Part shown: piece by piece, positions 1-6,855 of the stretch | How the letters are laid out: the number at the start of each line of letters is the position of its first letter | Numbering within the stretch: the stretch's first letter is position 1 | Assembly (NCBI GenBank): GCA_035628135.1 | Contig: DASPKM010000004.1 | Span: 62,001-126,000 of the forward strand | Source of the DNA: DASPKM01 sp035628135 | GTDB taxonomy: Bacteria; Bacteroidota; Bacteroidia; Chitinophagales; Chitinophagaceae | Length of the DNA: 64,000 nucleotides | Direction: 5' to 3' | Notes under the pieces: generated by a model | What the model was told of the DNA's origin: nothing | The model's input: only the letters and a program-made list of their open reading frames with translations | Database searches by the model: none | Made by a program: the position numbers and the translations under genes

Positions 1-1
1 A

Positions 2-289
2 TATGAAAAAACGTCCACCATTGCCGATGGTATCGCGGTGAGGATCCCTGTTCAGCAAGCGTTGAAAGACATGGAAGGACTTGCCGACGATACGATCCTC
101 GTAAGCGAAGCCGCCATTTTGCATGCGATGAAACTATTGCCGCAACATGCAGGCCTGGTGGCTGAGCCTTCGGGTGCGGTTGGTGTTGCGGCCATGCTGG
201 AAAACAGGGAGTTGTTTAAGGGAAAAACCGTGGCTACTATTATTTGCGGGGCCAATTTAACCGCGGAGCAGGTAGAAAGATGGTTGTAA
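2..289 (+). CDS. Threonine dehydratase (PLP-dependent), C-terminal part, cut by window edge
   Basis: The reading frame is open from base 2, so this is the last 95 codons of a gene that begins outside the window. The first visible residues include TIADGIAV followed by RIPV, which is the typical stretch of fold-type II PLP threonine/serine dehydratases just before the C-terminal helices. Further on, VAEPSGAVGVAAML and TVATIICGANL match the conserved end of the catalytic domain (Gly-rich, GxN). The protein ends shortly after this, so it is the short form without a C-terminal ACT regulatory domain, i.e. more like a catabolic dehydratase or serine racemase-type enzyme than IlvA. Expected reaction: threonine to 2-oxobutyrate and ammonia. 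Substrate preference cannot be told from this fragment. Confidence 0.85.
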   Translation, partial: YEKTSTIADGIAVRIPVQQALKDMEGLADDTILVSEAAILHAMKLLPQHAGLVAEPSGAVGVAAMLENRELFKGKTVATIICGANLTAEQVERWL

Positions 290-313
290 AATGCCGTATT
301 TCACTTACATTTG
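284..313 (+). promoter_or_regulatory. Bacteroidota-type promoter for tRNA-Pro
   Basis: TTG at 284-286, a 19-base spacer, then TACATTTG at 306-313. This fits the known Bacteroidota sigma factor consensus (TTTG around -33 and TAnnTTTG around -7). Transcription would start about 320, some 40 bases before the mature tRNA. The -33 box overlaps the last codons of the dehydratase. Confidence 0.7.
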
Positions 314-357
314 CAGCCTGTTTTTAAAAGTAGGCCGTTAGCGGCGTACTAAGGTTT

Positions 358-431
358 CGGGTAGTGGCGCAGCCCGGTAGCGCACTTGTATGGGGTGCAA
401 GGGGTCGCTGGTTCGAATCCAGTCTACCCGA
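358..431 (+). tRNA. tRNA-Pro (anticodon GGG)
   Basis: A 74-nt cloverleaf can be drawn by eye. Acceptor stem CGGGTAG (358-364) pairs with CTACCCG (424-430), and A431 is the discriminator. The D arm contains GCGCAGCCCGGTAGCGC. The anticodon stem CTTGT/GCAAG encloses loop ATGGGGT, placing GGG at positions 34-36 with G37, as is usual for proline tRNAs. The T arm contains GGTTCGAATCC. CCA is not encoded, so it must be added after transcription. The anticodon GGG reads CCC/CCU codons. Confidence 0.95.
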
Positions 432-552
432 CGGAAAAAGCCTTTAAATCGTTGGATTTAAAGGCTTTTTTGTTTGAACAAAATCTCATTCTTTCGAGGT
501 ATGCATGGTCTCACTTGATCGTGCGCAAATAGTTGTTGAGGTTCGAATCCAG
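410..552 (+). repeat. 13-bp direct repeat of the tRNA-Pro T arm
   Basis: GGTTCGAATCCAG occurs inside the tRNA (410-422) and again at 540-552, outside any tRNA structure. A duplicated tRNA 3' segment is the usual mark of site-specific integration at a tRNA gene, but only 13 bases match and no integrase is nearby. It may be a relic of an integration event or chance. Confidence 0.4.
435..471 (+). terminator. Intrinsic terminator after tRNA-Pro
   Basis: Near-perfect stem AAGCCTTTAAATC / GATTTAAAGGCTT with loop GTTG, flanked by A-run and T-run, so it could act in both directions. It lies 3 bases after the tRNA. Confidence 0.9.
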
Positions 553-656
553 AACTGGAAGTGGCGAATCCGGTGCAGCCGTCCAATACAATTTTAAAAG
601 TAAATTGCTTAGGTCAGTCGAATTGTATTGCATCAACCTCTTTGGGTAATACTATG

Positions 657-1244
657 TTAGCAGCTGTTTGTAACAAATTCGACAACACTGCTTCTTTCAA
701 CCAGGTGATAATATTCTCCGCGGTACCAATTGACAGCTATGAAATTAAATGTACAGCCAAACAGCAGCAAAGCATCAATAAGTTTTTGCTTTTCCTCCTC
801 ATTGCTTGTATGTCCTGTCACCCAGATATTTTGCAAAAGGTTGCTTTGTTTGTCACACATTATGGCAAACTTATTTGTTCCAAAGCCCAATTGTGCTTTA
901 CCACCTTGAACAAGTCCCACTCCTTGCATGTGAAATTGACTTACTTTTTCCAGTCCCGCTTTTGTCATAATATTTTCAACGTCTGCAATGTCAATCAGCT
1001 TTTCAATGGTCTTAATTGGTTTTTCACCTATTGGAGTTATGTCAGTGAAGCTTGTACCGTCAAAATGTTCCTGAGCAAAGTCATTGATGCGAATTGTCTC
1101 GGCTTTTACAAATTCCAGGTTCTCATAGGCTATTAACTCCAACATTAAATAGTCGTCTTCCCAAAGATGCAGGATGCCTTCGTAAGGATAAGGCTGGTTT
1201 TCGTTCGGCTTCTTTTGTAGTCCTAAAAGTTTGCGAAGGTTCAT
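657..1244 (-). CDS. Hypothetical protein, AT-rich orphan gene next to tRNA
   Basis: This 195-residue protein has no family I recognise. It has no signal peptide or membrane segment and looks cytosolic, with a mix of charged and aromatic residues (GILHLWEDDYLMLEL near residue 25, then a beta-rich second half ending NWYRGEYYHLVERSSVV). The codon composition is visibly more AT-rich than the surrounding core genes. It lies between the tRNA-Pro and the YeaQ-like gene, with more than 250 bases of non-coding sequence on its 5' side. The overall style (small, acidic to neutral, alone) resembles immunity-type or cassette-carried proteins, but that is only an impression. An overlapping opposite-strand frame at 561-1136 was considered less likely because its translation is Cys/Phe-rich without recognisable structure. 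Confidence 0.6.
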   Translation of the reverse strand: MNLRKLLGLQKKPNENQPYPYEGILHLWEDDYLMLELIAYENLEFVKAETIRINDFAQEHFDGTSFTDITPIGEKPIKTIEKLIDIADVENIMTKAGLEKVSQFHMQGVGLVQGGKAQLGFGTNKFAIMCDKQSNLLQNIWVTGHTSNEEEKQKLIDALLLFGCTFNFIAVNWYRGEYYHLVERSSVVEFVTNSC

Positions 1245-1496
1245 CTAAATTTCTGCTAACGGTTCAGCGCTGTACGTTCGTGCGGGCGATAACAAACGGT
1301 CAACGCTGGTTAAGAATGGATTGGTTGATCGAAGAACTAAGCTACCAAGTGTGCGTCAGCCCACATGACGCAAAACCCAGGTATGCTCCATTTTCGCGCT
1401 TATCCACTTTTCATGATTTTTGGAAACGAGTAATGGTGCGACATCACTTCTGTAGATGTGTTTTATTGGAAACTAAATCATAAACTTCGTCACCGT

Positions 1497-1787
1497 TTAT
1501 ATCCTTCCCCTGCCCAAAAACACCCTTCTCAGCAATCCCACAATCAGCGTAAATACCAACGAACCTATTATTGCCCACACCACCGGGAAGGTCTTTCCTC
1601 CGATATTGATCTCAAATATTCTCGGCAGGTCAAATCTGCCAGCGATCCATAGACCAATATATGCGCCGATAAAACCCACTACAATGGAAACAAGGCATCC
1701 TCCCAGGCTATAGCCTGCCAATGATTGTCCTATGCCGCCGCAAATAGCGGCTATCAGCAAGAGTACGAGAAGTTCCAGTAGTGTCAT
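1497..1787 (-). CDS. GlsB/YeaQ/YmgE family stress-response membrane protein
   Basis: This 96-residue protein is almost wholly hydrophobic. It has three predicted membrane helices: about residues 1-20 (LLELLVLLLIAAICGGIG), 28-50 (GGCLVSIVVGFIGAYIGLWIA) and 67-87 (VVWAIIGSLVFTLIVGLL). The Gly-rich GG.LVSIVVGFIGAYIG segment is the hallmark of the transglycosylase-associated (YeaQ/YmgE) family. Family members are small inner-membrane proteins linked to general stress responses; their biochemical activity is not established. The length is slightly above the usual 80-90 because of the loop between helices 2 and 3. It is an isolated gene. Confidence 0.85.
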   Translation of the reverse strand: MTLLELLVLLLIAAICGGIGQSLAGYSLGGCLVSIVVGFIGAYIGLWIAGRFDLPRIFEINIGGKTFPVVWAIIGSLVFTLIVGLLRRVFLGRGRI

Positions 1788-1857
1788 GGTGATGTTGTTT
1801 GACTAAAAATAGCTATTAATAATTTTCTTCCCTGATTTTTCTAATTTTTGCAAATTA

Positions 1858-2034
1858 TTATTTATGAGTAATCCTGGCCTTTTTGAACAAATTATTAATA
1901 CGCAGCATTTGAGTAAATAAATGAAGTTTCTCCAGATCGGGGCGAAAAATATCTTTACGAAGACGTTGTTCCTCGTTAAGGGCCATACCCTCAATTGGAG
2001 ATCCGCTCTTCTTGTTATTTTCTGGTTGTCTCAT
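1858..2034 (-). CDS. Small protein of 58 residues, function unknown
   Basis: An ATG at 2034 opens a 58-codon frame ending in TAA at 1858-1860. The product begins MRQPENNKKSGSPIEGMA and ends FKKARITHK. It is hydrophilic and charged, with a probable helix from about residue 20 to 50 (NEEQRLRKDIF..DLEKLHLFTQMLRIN). The composition looks like a real soluble small protein, unlike the overlapping 63-residue frame on the same strand (1803-1994), which is Asn/Ile/Phe-rich and reads like non-coding DNA. I believe similar short proteins ending in K(A/K)xITHK occur in Chitinophagaceae, but this is from memory. No function can be assigned. No clear Shine-Dalgarno sequence precedes it, which is normal for this phylum. 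Confidence 0.5.
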   Translation of the reverse strand: MRQPENNKKSGSPIEGMALNEEQRLRKDIFRPDLEKLHLFTQMLRINNLFKKARITHK

Positions 2035-2080
2035 AAATTTTACTGCGATAAAATTAATTAAATTTCAGATTAACCGAAAC

Positions 2081-2566
2081 CTATGGGCTCTTTGAACCCA
2101 CCGGCATCCTGAAAGCCGGCTTCAGCTCTCCCCTATGGCAGGTTATACAATTCACAATTGGCCGGTCACTCAAGCCCTTTATGGTTTTTAGATGCTGACT
2201 GATCATATTGCCCATGGTTACCATTTGCCTGGCAATTTCTTTCTTCTCTTTTTCATCCGAAGAAAAATCACTCGTGTTATGGCAGTGGCCGCAACTTACA
2301 CCTAAGCCCCGGCTCCATGCATTCATTGCAAATACAAGGTTTTCCGCAGGAAAACCTCCAAGCACCTTCAGGTTTTTAAAAACAGAATCTACTTTCATTT
2401 TTTCTCTTCCTTTGATCATTTGCGTTACAATTGCGGTGTATTTTTGCCGGTCTGCTTCTAAAGAATCATTTAATGCCTTTAGGACATTTGCGGGGGACTT
2501 AAAATTGAAGCTCGCAATGCAAATGAAAGCAGCCAGAATTCCCGCAGCAATTGCTGTTTTTCTCAT
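2081..2566 (-). CDS. c-type cytochrome with two haem motifs (PF02276-like)
   Basis: This 161-residue exported protein has an N-terminal hydrophobic segment (about residues 5-20, signal peptide or anchor). It contains two CXXCH haem c-binding motifs, CGHCH at about 92-96 and CITCH at about 140-144. The segment VFKNLKVLGGFPAENLVFAMNAWSRGLGVSC.. matches the photosynthetic reaction-centre cytochrome c subunit family (PF02276). In Bacteroidota this family occurs as small stand-alone periplasmic cytochromes unrelated to photosynthesis. Mid-chain methionines (MVTMGNM, about 116-122) could supply axial ligands. Expected role: periplasmic electron carrier. It is divergently placed to the EamA transporter, with a shared 96-bp intergenic region. 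Confidence 0.85.
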   Translation of the reverse strand: MRKTAIAAGILAAFICIASFNFKSPANVLKALNDSLEADRQKYTAIVTQMIKGREKMKVDSVFKNLKVLGGFPAENLVFAMNAWSRGLGVSCGHCHNTSDFSSDEKEKKEIARQMVTMGNMISQHLKTIKGLSDRPIVNCITCHRGELKPAFRMPVGSKSP

Positions 2567-2639
2567 TGTTTGTGATTGTCTCCTAATGTAAGCTATGTAT
2601 CACGTGGCAAAGGCACCGTTTATGTAATAAGTATTTGTC

Positions 2640-2647
2640 TATTTTTG
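2640..2647 (+). promoter_or_regulatory. Probable -7 box (TATTTTTG) of the EamA transporter gene
   Basis: An exact TAnnTTTG match lies 15 bases before the TTG start at 2663. A convincing -33 TTTG at 19-21 bases is not evident, so only the -7 part is supported. Confidence 0.4.
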
Positions 2648-2662
2648 CGATAAATCGAGCCT

Positions 2663-3550
2663 TTGCCTGCTATCATCCTTACTTCCATAGCAGTTTTCCT
2701 CCGCATTCTCTCCAATCCCGTTGCGAATGTTTTTCAAAAGCAGCTAACAGCTCAGGGCTTTCATCCTTTGCTGGTAAACTTCAGTACCTATTTTATACTC
2801 AGCCTTGTTTGTATATTTTTTGCTTTCAACATCAATTGGATGCAGTTGCCCGCCGAATGTTGGCTGTATGGAATACTCGGCGGCATAGCAGGCGCGCTGG
2901 GTAATGGCTTTCTGGTAAAAGCATTAAAAAGCGGCGACCTGTCGGTGCTTGGCCCGATCAATTCCTACAAATCCGTAGTGGGAATAATAACCGGCATCAT
3001 ATTGTTAGGTGAAATCCCAAACGTATGGGGATTGTTAGGCGTGGCACTGATCATCTACGGAAGTTATTTTGTATTAGACACAACAGAAGATAGATTCTCC
3101 TGGGCATTGCTCAAGCGAAAAGCCATTCAATACAGGATATGGGCCATGATACTTACGGGCATCGAAGCGGTATTTGTCAAAAAAGTGATCCTTTCTTCTT
3201 CGCTCCTGGTCTCGCTTATCTTTTGGTGCTGGTTCGGTGCATTTTTCTCTTTTTTTCTATTATTCACTGAAAAGAATATGTTCCGGAGGGACAAACAGCA
3301 GGCTTCGACGCAAGCGGCTATGAAGTTATTGTACCTGGTATTATGCATCGGCATCATGCAGCTAACTACCAACTATGCGTTCGAACACATGCCCGTAGGC
3401 TATGCGCTTTCATTATTTCAGCTCTCTGCAATTGTAAGCATCTTATTAGGGCACCGCATATTTAAAGAGAAGGACATACTCAAAAAACTCATCGGCTCCG
3501 CTATTATGATCATTGGCTCGGTTATTATCATCTTACTAAAAGACAAATGA
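2663..3550 (+). CDS. EamA/DMT-family transporter
   Basis: This 295-residue polytopic membrane protein has ten predicted helices arranged as two EamA repeats of about 140 residues each. The N-terminal half includes FLRILSNPVANVFQKQL and LSVLGPINSYKSVVGIITGIILLGE, the family's typical helix 4-5 region with the conserved Pro. The C-terminal half ends with IGSAIMIIGSVIIILL and a short basic tail. Family members export or import small metabolites (amino acids, nucleosides, quaternary compounds); the substrate cannot be predicted. The start is TTG: no in-frame ATG lies before the first helix, and the first helix would be lost with any later start. Its stop is 4 bases from the stop of the convergent PD40 gene. 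Confidence 0.85.
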   Translation: MPAIILTSIAVFLRILSNPVANVFQKQLTAQGFHPLLVNFSTYFILSLVCIFFAFNINWMQLPAECWLYGILGGIAGALGNGFLVKALKSGDLSVLGPINSYKSVVGIITGIILLGEIPNVWGLLGVALIIYGSYFVLDTTEDRFSWALLKRKAIQYRIWAMILTGIEAVFVKKVILSSSLLVSLIFWCWFGAFFSFFLLFTEKNMFRRDKQQASTQAAMKLLYLVLCIGIMQLTTNYAFEHMPVGYALSLFQLSAIVSILLGHRIFKEKDILKKLIGSAIMIIGSVIIILLKDK

Positions 3551-3554
3551 TCCG

Positions 3555-4475
3555 CTACGAAAAAACAGCCCGCTTTTTATACTTTCTGAGTACTGGCTTG
3601 AACGGCCTTTTCATTAAATGGTGATTAGCCCTGTAATAGATCCATTGTTCGTCGGGAGATATGGCAACGGCATAGTCAGGTGCGTTTGCAGTATTTAATT
3701 CCTCCAGCAATACCGGCAGCGACCATTTATTATTCTTCCTGAAGCAGATAAATAGATCGCACGATTTGTCCCAGCCCCGCAAATTGTCGAACTGTGTAAA
3801 GATCAAATAACTTTCATCAGGGGCCACCCAGGGATCACCCTGCTCAAGCTGCGCCGGTGTTGTATTGCCGGTAAACGCTGGCATGGGCGTTGCGCCGCTG
3901 CCTGGGAACTGTACAACATAAATCTTCCATGTGCTGATAGTATCGTTAACAGCAGAAGGCGTTTCTTTCATGAAATAGACCTTGTTGCCCTGGGTTATTG
4001 CGGGATAATCCTCTCCATACTTAACAGTATTTGCCGCATGAAAATACTTTGGCTCCGACCACCCCTCGCCTTGCTTTTCAACATACCAGATATTATTACG
4101 TGAAAATGGCTCACCACCCGCCGAAAGCGGCCGCTTTGAATTGTAAAAGATATACTTTCCATCTGGTGAAACCGTCGGCTCATAATCTTCATATACCCCA
4201 GAGAATGGAACCACTACCGGATCGCTCCAACCCGTAGCAGTCCTTGCAGCTTCATAAATGGCCACTTGGGGATGTGTCTTCGACGTATCACCCAATTTTC
4301 TTCGCATGAGCCGGTGAAACAACGTACAGTACATCCGTTGTCCATCAGGCGAAAACGCAACGCTTTGCACCAATGCGCGTTCCCTTTGTGTATACGGTTT
4401 GAATTGTTCCGTTTTTTGCGATATACAGGCGCATGGCAGTAACAGTGAAGGAATGATTATCATTAATGATTTCAT
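3555..4475 (-). CDS. PD40/TolB-like beta-propeller lipoprotein
   Basis: I place the start at the internal ATG at 4475 because it gives a clean lipoprotein signal: MKSLMIIIPSLLLPCAC with the lipobox Cys at about residue 15. The mature part carries PD40/WD40-like repeats with the characteristic S.PDG...F motif: SVAFSPDGQRMY, PTVSPDGKYIFYNS, and VAPDESYLIFT and ISPDEQWIYYRA. The layout suggests a five- to six-bladed propeller of the TolB/PD40 type. Proteins like this are common exported proteins of unknown role in Bacteroidota, probably binding a partner or carbohydrate. About 306 residues from this start. It is convergent with the transporter gene and divergent from the VOC gene. Confidence 0.75.
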   Translation of the reverse strand: MKSLMIIIPSLLLPCACISQKTEQFKPYTQRERALVQSVAFSPDGQRMYCTLFHRLMRRKLGDTSKTHPQVAIYEAARTATGWSDPVVVPFSGVYEDYEPTVSPDGKYIFYNSKRPLSAGGEPFSRNNIWYVEKQGEGWSEPKYFHAANTVKYGEDYPAITQGNKVYFMKETPSAVNDTISTWKIYVVQFPGSGATPMPAFTGNTTPAQLEQGDPWVAPDESYLIFTQFDNLRGWDKSCDLFICFRKNNKWSLPVLLEELNTANAPDYAVAISPDEQWIYYRANHHLMKRPFKPVLRKYKKRAVFS

Positions 4476-4630
4476 GCCGGAAGCTTTCCTTAATGAATAT
4501 ACCACAGTTTACGCCTGCCGTACGCCCGCCTGCCCACCTCTTACGCCCTCTCGTCAAAAAAATACTGGGTTGCTTTTTTACTAATCTAAATTTGAGGCAT
4601 GCCGTTTCTTCCTCGTCAAAATAATATTGC

Positions 4631-5446
4631 ATGAAAAGAAGGCAATTCCTGGCAAACTCCGCTGCTGCGGCGCTTTCGGTATTGAACGCGCACTTTGTAT
4701 CTTCAGCTATTCATAGCATGCCAGGAAAAAACAACACATCACCCCTGATAAAAGCATTGTTGCTGCAAACAGCGGCCCCGCTGGATGCCATGCGTAATTT
4801 TTATGAAAAAACCATCGGGTTACAGGTTCTTTCGCAAACTGCAGATCAGCTGGTAGTGATGGGCGGAACCACTTCCATTACATTTTCGTACGTTAAAAAT
4901 AAAAACTCCCGGCCCTTCTATCACTTTGCATTCAATATCCCTGAAAATAAGATCTACAAGGCCTTCGAATGGCAAAAGAAGCGTACCCCGCTGATAAATC
5001 CACGGCCTAACAATACACGCGATCCCATGAAAGAAGTGGTTGATTTCAGTCACTGGAACGCCCACTCGATTTTTTTTCTCGATCCCGCAGGTAACCTGGT
5101 CGAATACATCGCCCGCCACGATTTAAACAATGCGACAACGGGCGATTTCTCTCCTAAAGATATCCTCTACGTGAGCGAGATCGCTTTTATAGTATCTGAA
5201 GTGGAAACCGCTGGCAACGCCTTTCTGAATGAGCTTAACCTGAAACAATACAGGCCGTCATCACCCGGTTTCTGGCCAATAGGAGATGAATATGGCCTGT
5301 TACTCATGATCGATAAAGGCATAACATGGACCGGTCATCCTGGCCAGGCAAATATCACCGATGTATTCAATACGGTGGCCGTCATCGAAGGCCAGGAAAA
5401 AAATTGGACGCTTACCGGTTATCCATACCAGGTTTTAAAAGGATAG
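4631..5446 (+). CDS. Exported VOC-family (glyoxalase/dioxygenase-fold) protein
   Basis: This 271-residue protein opens with a twin-arginine type leader (MKRRQFLANSAAAALSVLNAH), so it is probably exported folded through Tat. From about residue 35 it shows the vicinal-oxygen-chelate fold: LLLQTAAPLDAMRNFYEKTIGLQVLSQT (first beta-alpha-beta module), HFAFNIPENKI (metal-ligand His position), then SIFFLDPAGNLVEYIARHD, the classical DPxGN..E motif. A second, weaker VOC module runs from about residue 175 (SEIAFIVSEVETAGNAFLNELNLK) to the end. Family members are metal-dependent dioxygenases, isomerases or resistance proteins; the substrate is unknown. Tat export fits a metalloprotein whose metal is loaded in the cytoplasm. 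Confidence 0.8.
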   Translation: MKRRQFLANSAAAALSVLNAHFVSSAIHSMPGKNNTSPLIKALLLQTAAPLDAMRNFYEKTIGLQVLSQTADQLVVMGGTTSITFSYVKNKNSRPFYHFAFNIPENKIYKAFEWQKKRTPLINPRPNNTRDPMKEVVDFSHWNAHSIFFLDPAGNLVEYIARHDLNNATTGDFSPKDILYVSEIAFIVSEVETAGNAFLNELNLKQYRPSSPGFWPIGDEYGLLLMIDKGITWTGHPGQANITDVFNTVAVIEGQEKNWTLTGYPYQVLKG

Positions 5447-5488
5447 AAAACGGACCTGCTGCCTGCAAGCCCGTCTTCTCCCTCCTCA

Positions 5489-6541
5489 CTATCCTTTTGC
5501 TACCACAAATTTATTGGTCTGCACCGCTCTGCCGCTTATATATAACGTGTACACATACGTTCCCGCAGCAAGCTGCGCACTGTTCACTACAATCTGCGAC
5601 TCACCTTTTATATTGTTATACTGTAATACTTTATTGCCCGTTGCATCGAATATTTGTATGGAAGCTTTCTGAGCATTGTCTGGAAGCGCATATCTTATAG
5701 TAGTGCTTGCATTCGCAGGATTGGGAACAGCTTCTGCCAGGTAAGCGCCCTGCATGCCGCCCCTTGTTATTTTTTTGCCGCCACCCAGTTCCTTAACTTG
5801 TTTTTGCAGGTCTTCGATCATTGCCTGTTGCTCCTGGATGGCCTTGAACAACACCGGTATCAGCGATTGATAATTGATAGCCGCAAACTCTTCTGTTTTG
5901 GTTACTTTATTATCTTCTACCACGGGATGCTTTACCTGTATTACCGATTCAGGGAAGATCTTTTGTAATTCTTCTGCGATAAAGCCGTGCTGGCGGCTGT
6001 CAGGCAGCTCTATGTATTTGAACTCATCTTTTTTATAGCTGTAAGATACAGGGCGCAATTTCATGATGCGTTGCATTACGGACTCTTCATTTTGTACATC
6101 GCGCTTCAATCTTCCGTCAGATGGCTGGTACGTACCGGTTGTAAACACATTGCCGTTAAAGTAACCGGCCCAGGCGGGACCGATTCCGCCGGAAGCGTGC
6201 CCATATACGCCATAATTAGATGATCGTGCGCGAAGTGATTGACCAAACACACCCACGCCCGTGATCCACGCGCTGTCCGCAAGTCCGTACACTCCTACAT
6301 TGTAATTGGTTCCACCCAGGGCATGGCCACGAACACCATAGTTATCGAACCCTCCCCTTCCTACTGCAACTATGCCTTCCGAAAGCGCCCATCCACCGGT
6401 TGCCCTCGACTCGGTCACAATTGGGGGATTGGAAAAATATCCCCAGGACTCATTTACAATAGTAAGTTTCGATTGTGCATTTGCCTGGCTGTAGATCATC
6501 ATTGCGCCGGTAACTGCGACCAGCAGCGTGTACTTTTTCAT
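5489..6541 (-). CDS. Surface protein with S74 self-cleaving chaperone domain and T9SS sorting domain
   Basis: This is a 350-residue secreted protein: signal peptide to about residue 22 (ending ANAQ), then Gly-rich beta-repeats (GVRGHALGGTNYNVGVYG, GVFGQS..NYGVYGHASGG; about 55-130) like tail-fibre or trimeric-adhesin stalks. An intramolecular chaperone domain (Peptidase_S74) runs from about 139 to 250: SDGRLKRDV holds the Ser (141)-Lys (146) pair used for autocleavage, followed by RQHGFIAEEL and AINYQSLIPVLFKAIQEQ plus a coiled coil. The last 80 residues (from AVPNPANASTTIRY) are a type A T9SS C-terminal domain for passage through the outer membrane. In phage tailspikes the S74 domain is terminal; here it is internal. 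It is a single gene. Confidence 0.88.
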   Translation of the reverse strand: MKKYTLLVAVTGAMMIYSQANAQSKLTIVNESWGYFSNPPIVTESRATGGWALSEGIVAVGRGGFDNYGVRGHALGGTNYNVGVYGLADSAWITGVGVFGQSLRARSSNYGVYGHASGGIGPAWAGYFNGNVFTTGTYQPSDGRLKRDVQNEESVMQRIMKLRPVSYSYKKDEFKYIELPDSRQHGFIAEELQKIFPESVIQVKHPVVEDNKVTKTEEFAAINYQSLIPVLFKAIQEQQAMIEDLQKQVKELGGGKKITRGGMQGAYLAEAVPNPANASTTIRYALPDNAQKASIQIFDATGNKVLQYNNIKGESQIVVNSAQLAAGTYVYTLYISGRAVQTNKFVVAKG

Positions 6542-6855
6542 ATTTTTAGGAATTTAGGTGACGACGTTTTATGCTGAACTTTAATGTAAATGCAATTTGG
6601 ATGTGACCATGTCACAGTTAACTACATGAATCAGGGAATACGAATTGCGAATAAACAATAGCCCGTTGTGGAGGATGGTTGAATCGGGTAATACCGGTCG
6701 ACGAAGTTACATGGTCTAAGGTAACTGCTATGTAGCAGTTCGTAGTTGGCTTTTTTCAGCTAGCATCCGGTACTTTTTGTTGGCAGGCGGCTCACCGGTC
6801 CCAACATTTGTAGATTTGCAGTTTAAAAACCTATCTTCGCGCAATCTTTCTACCA
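6542..6855. other. 314-bp divergent intergenic region
   Basis: This lies between two divergently transcribed genes and presumably holds both promoters. The most visible element is the 18-base palindrome AACTGCTATGTAGCAGTT (6723-6740). A TAGATTTG box at 6811-6818 and a TATCTTCG box at 6831-6838 are possible -7 elements for the downstream gene. No coding sequence was seen. Confidence 0.5.
6723..6740. promoter_or_regulatory. Perfect 18-bp palindrome, possible operator
   Basis: AACTGCTA-TG-TAGCAGTT has 8-bp perfect arms. It lies 116 bases before the dihydroorotase-like gene and 182 bases from the S74 gene start. It could be a regulator binding site or a small hairpin; no T-run follows immediately, so terminator function is unlikely. 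Confidence 0.3.

Noticed and set aside
540..560. A second tRNA suspected from GGTTCGAATCC
   Set aside because: No acceptor, D or anticodon arms can be drawn around it; only the T-arm word is present.
561..1136. A 191-codon plus-strand frame opposite the orphan gene
   Set aside because: Its translation is rich in Cys, Phe and Asn with no fold pattern; the minus-strand frame has a normal charged composition and better boundaries.
1245..1496. An integron attC-like site after the orphan gene
   Set aside because: There are short inverted words (CTAACGGTT, AAACGGTCAACG), but no consistent R and L boxes could be paired by eye and no integron integrase is present.
1803..1994. A 63-codon minus-strand frame overlapping the 58-residue small gene
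   Set aside because: Asn/Ile/Phe-rich and patternless; the overlapping 58-codon frame has a far more protein-like composition.
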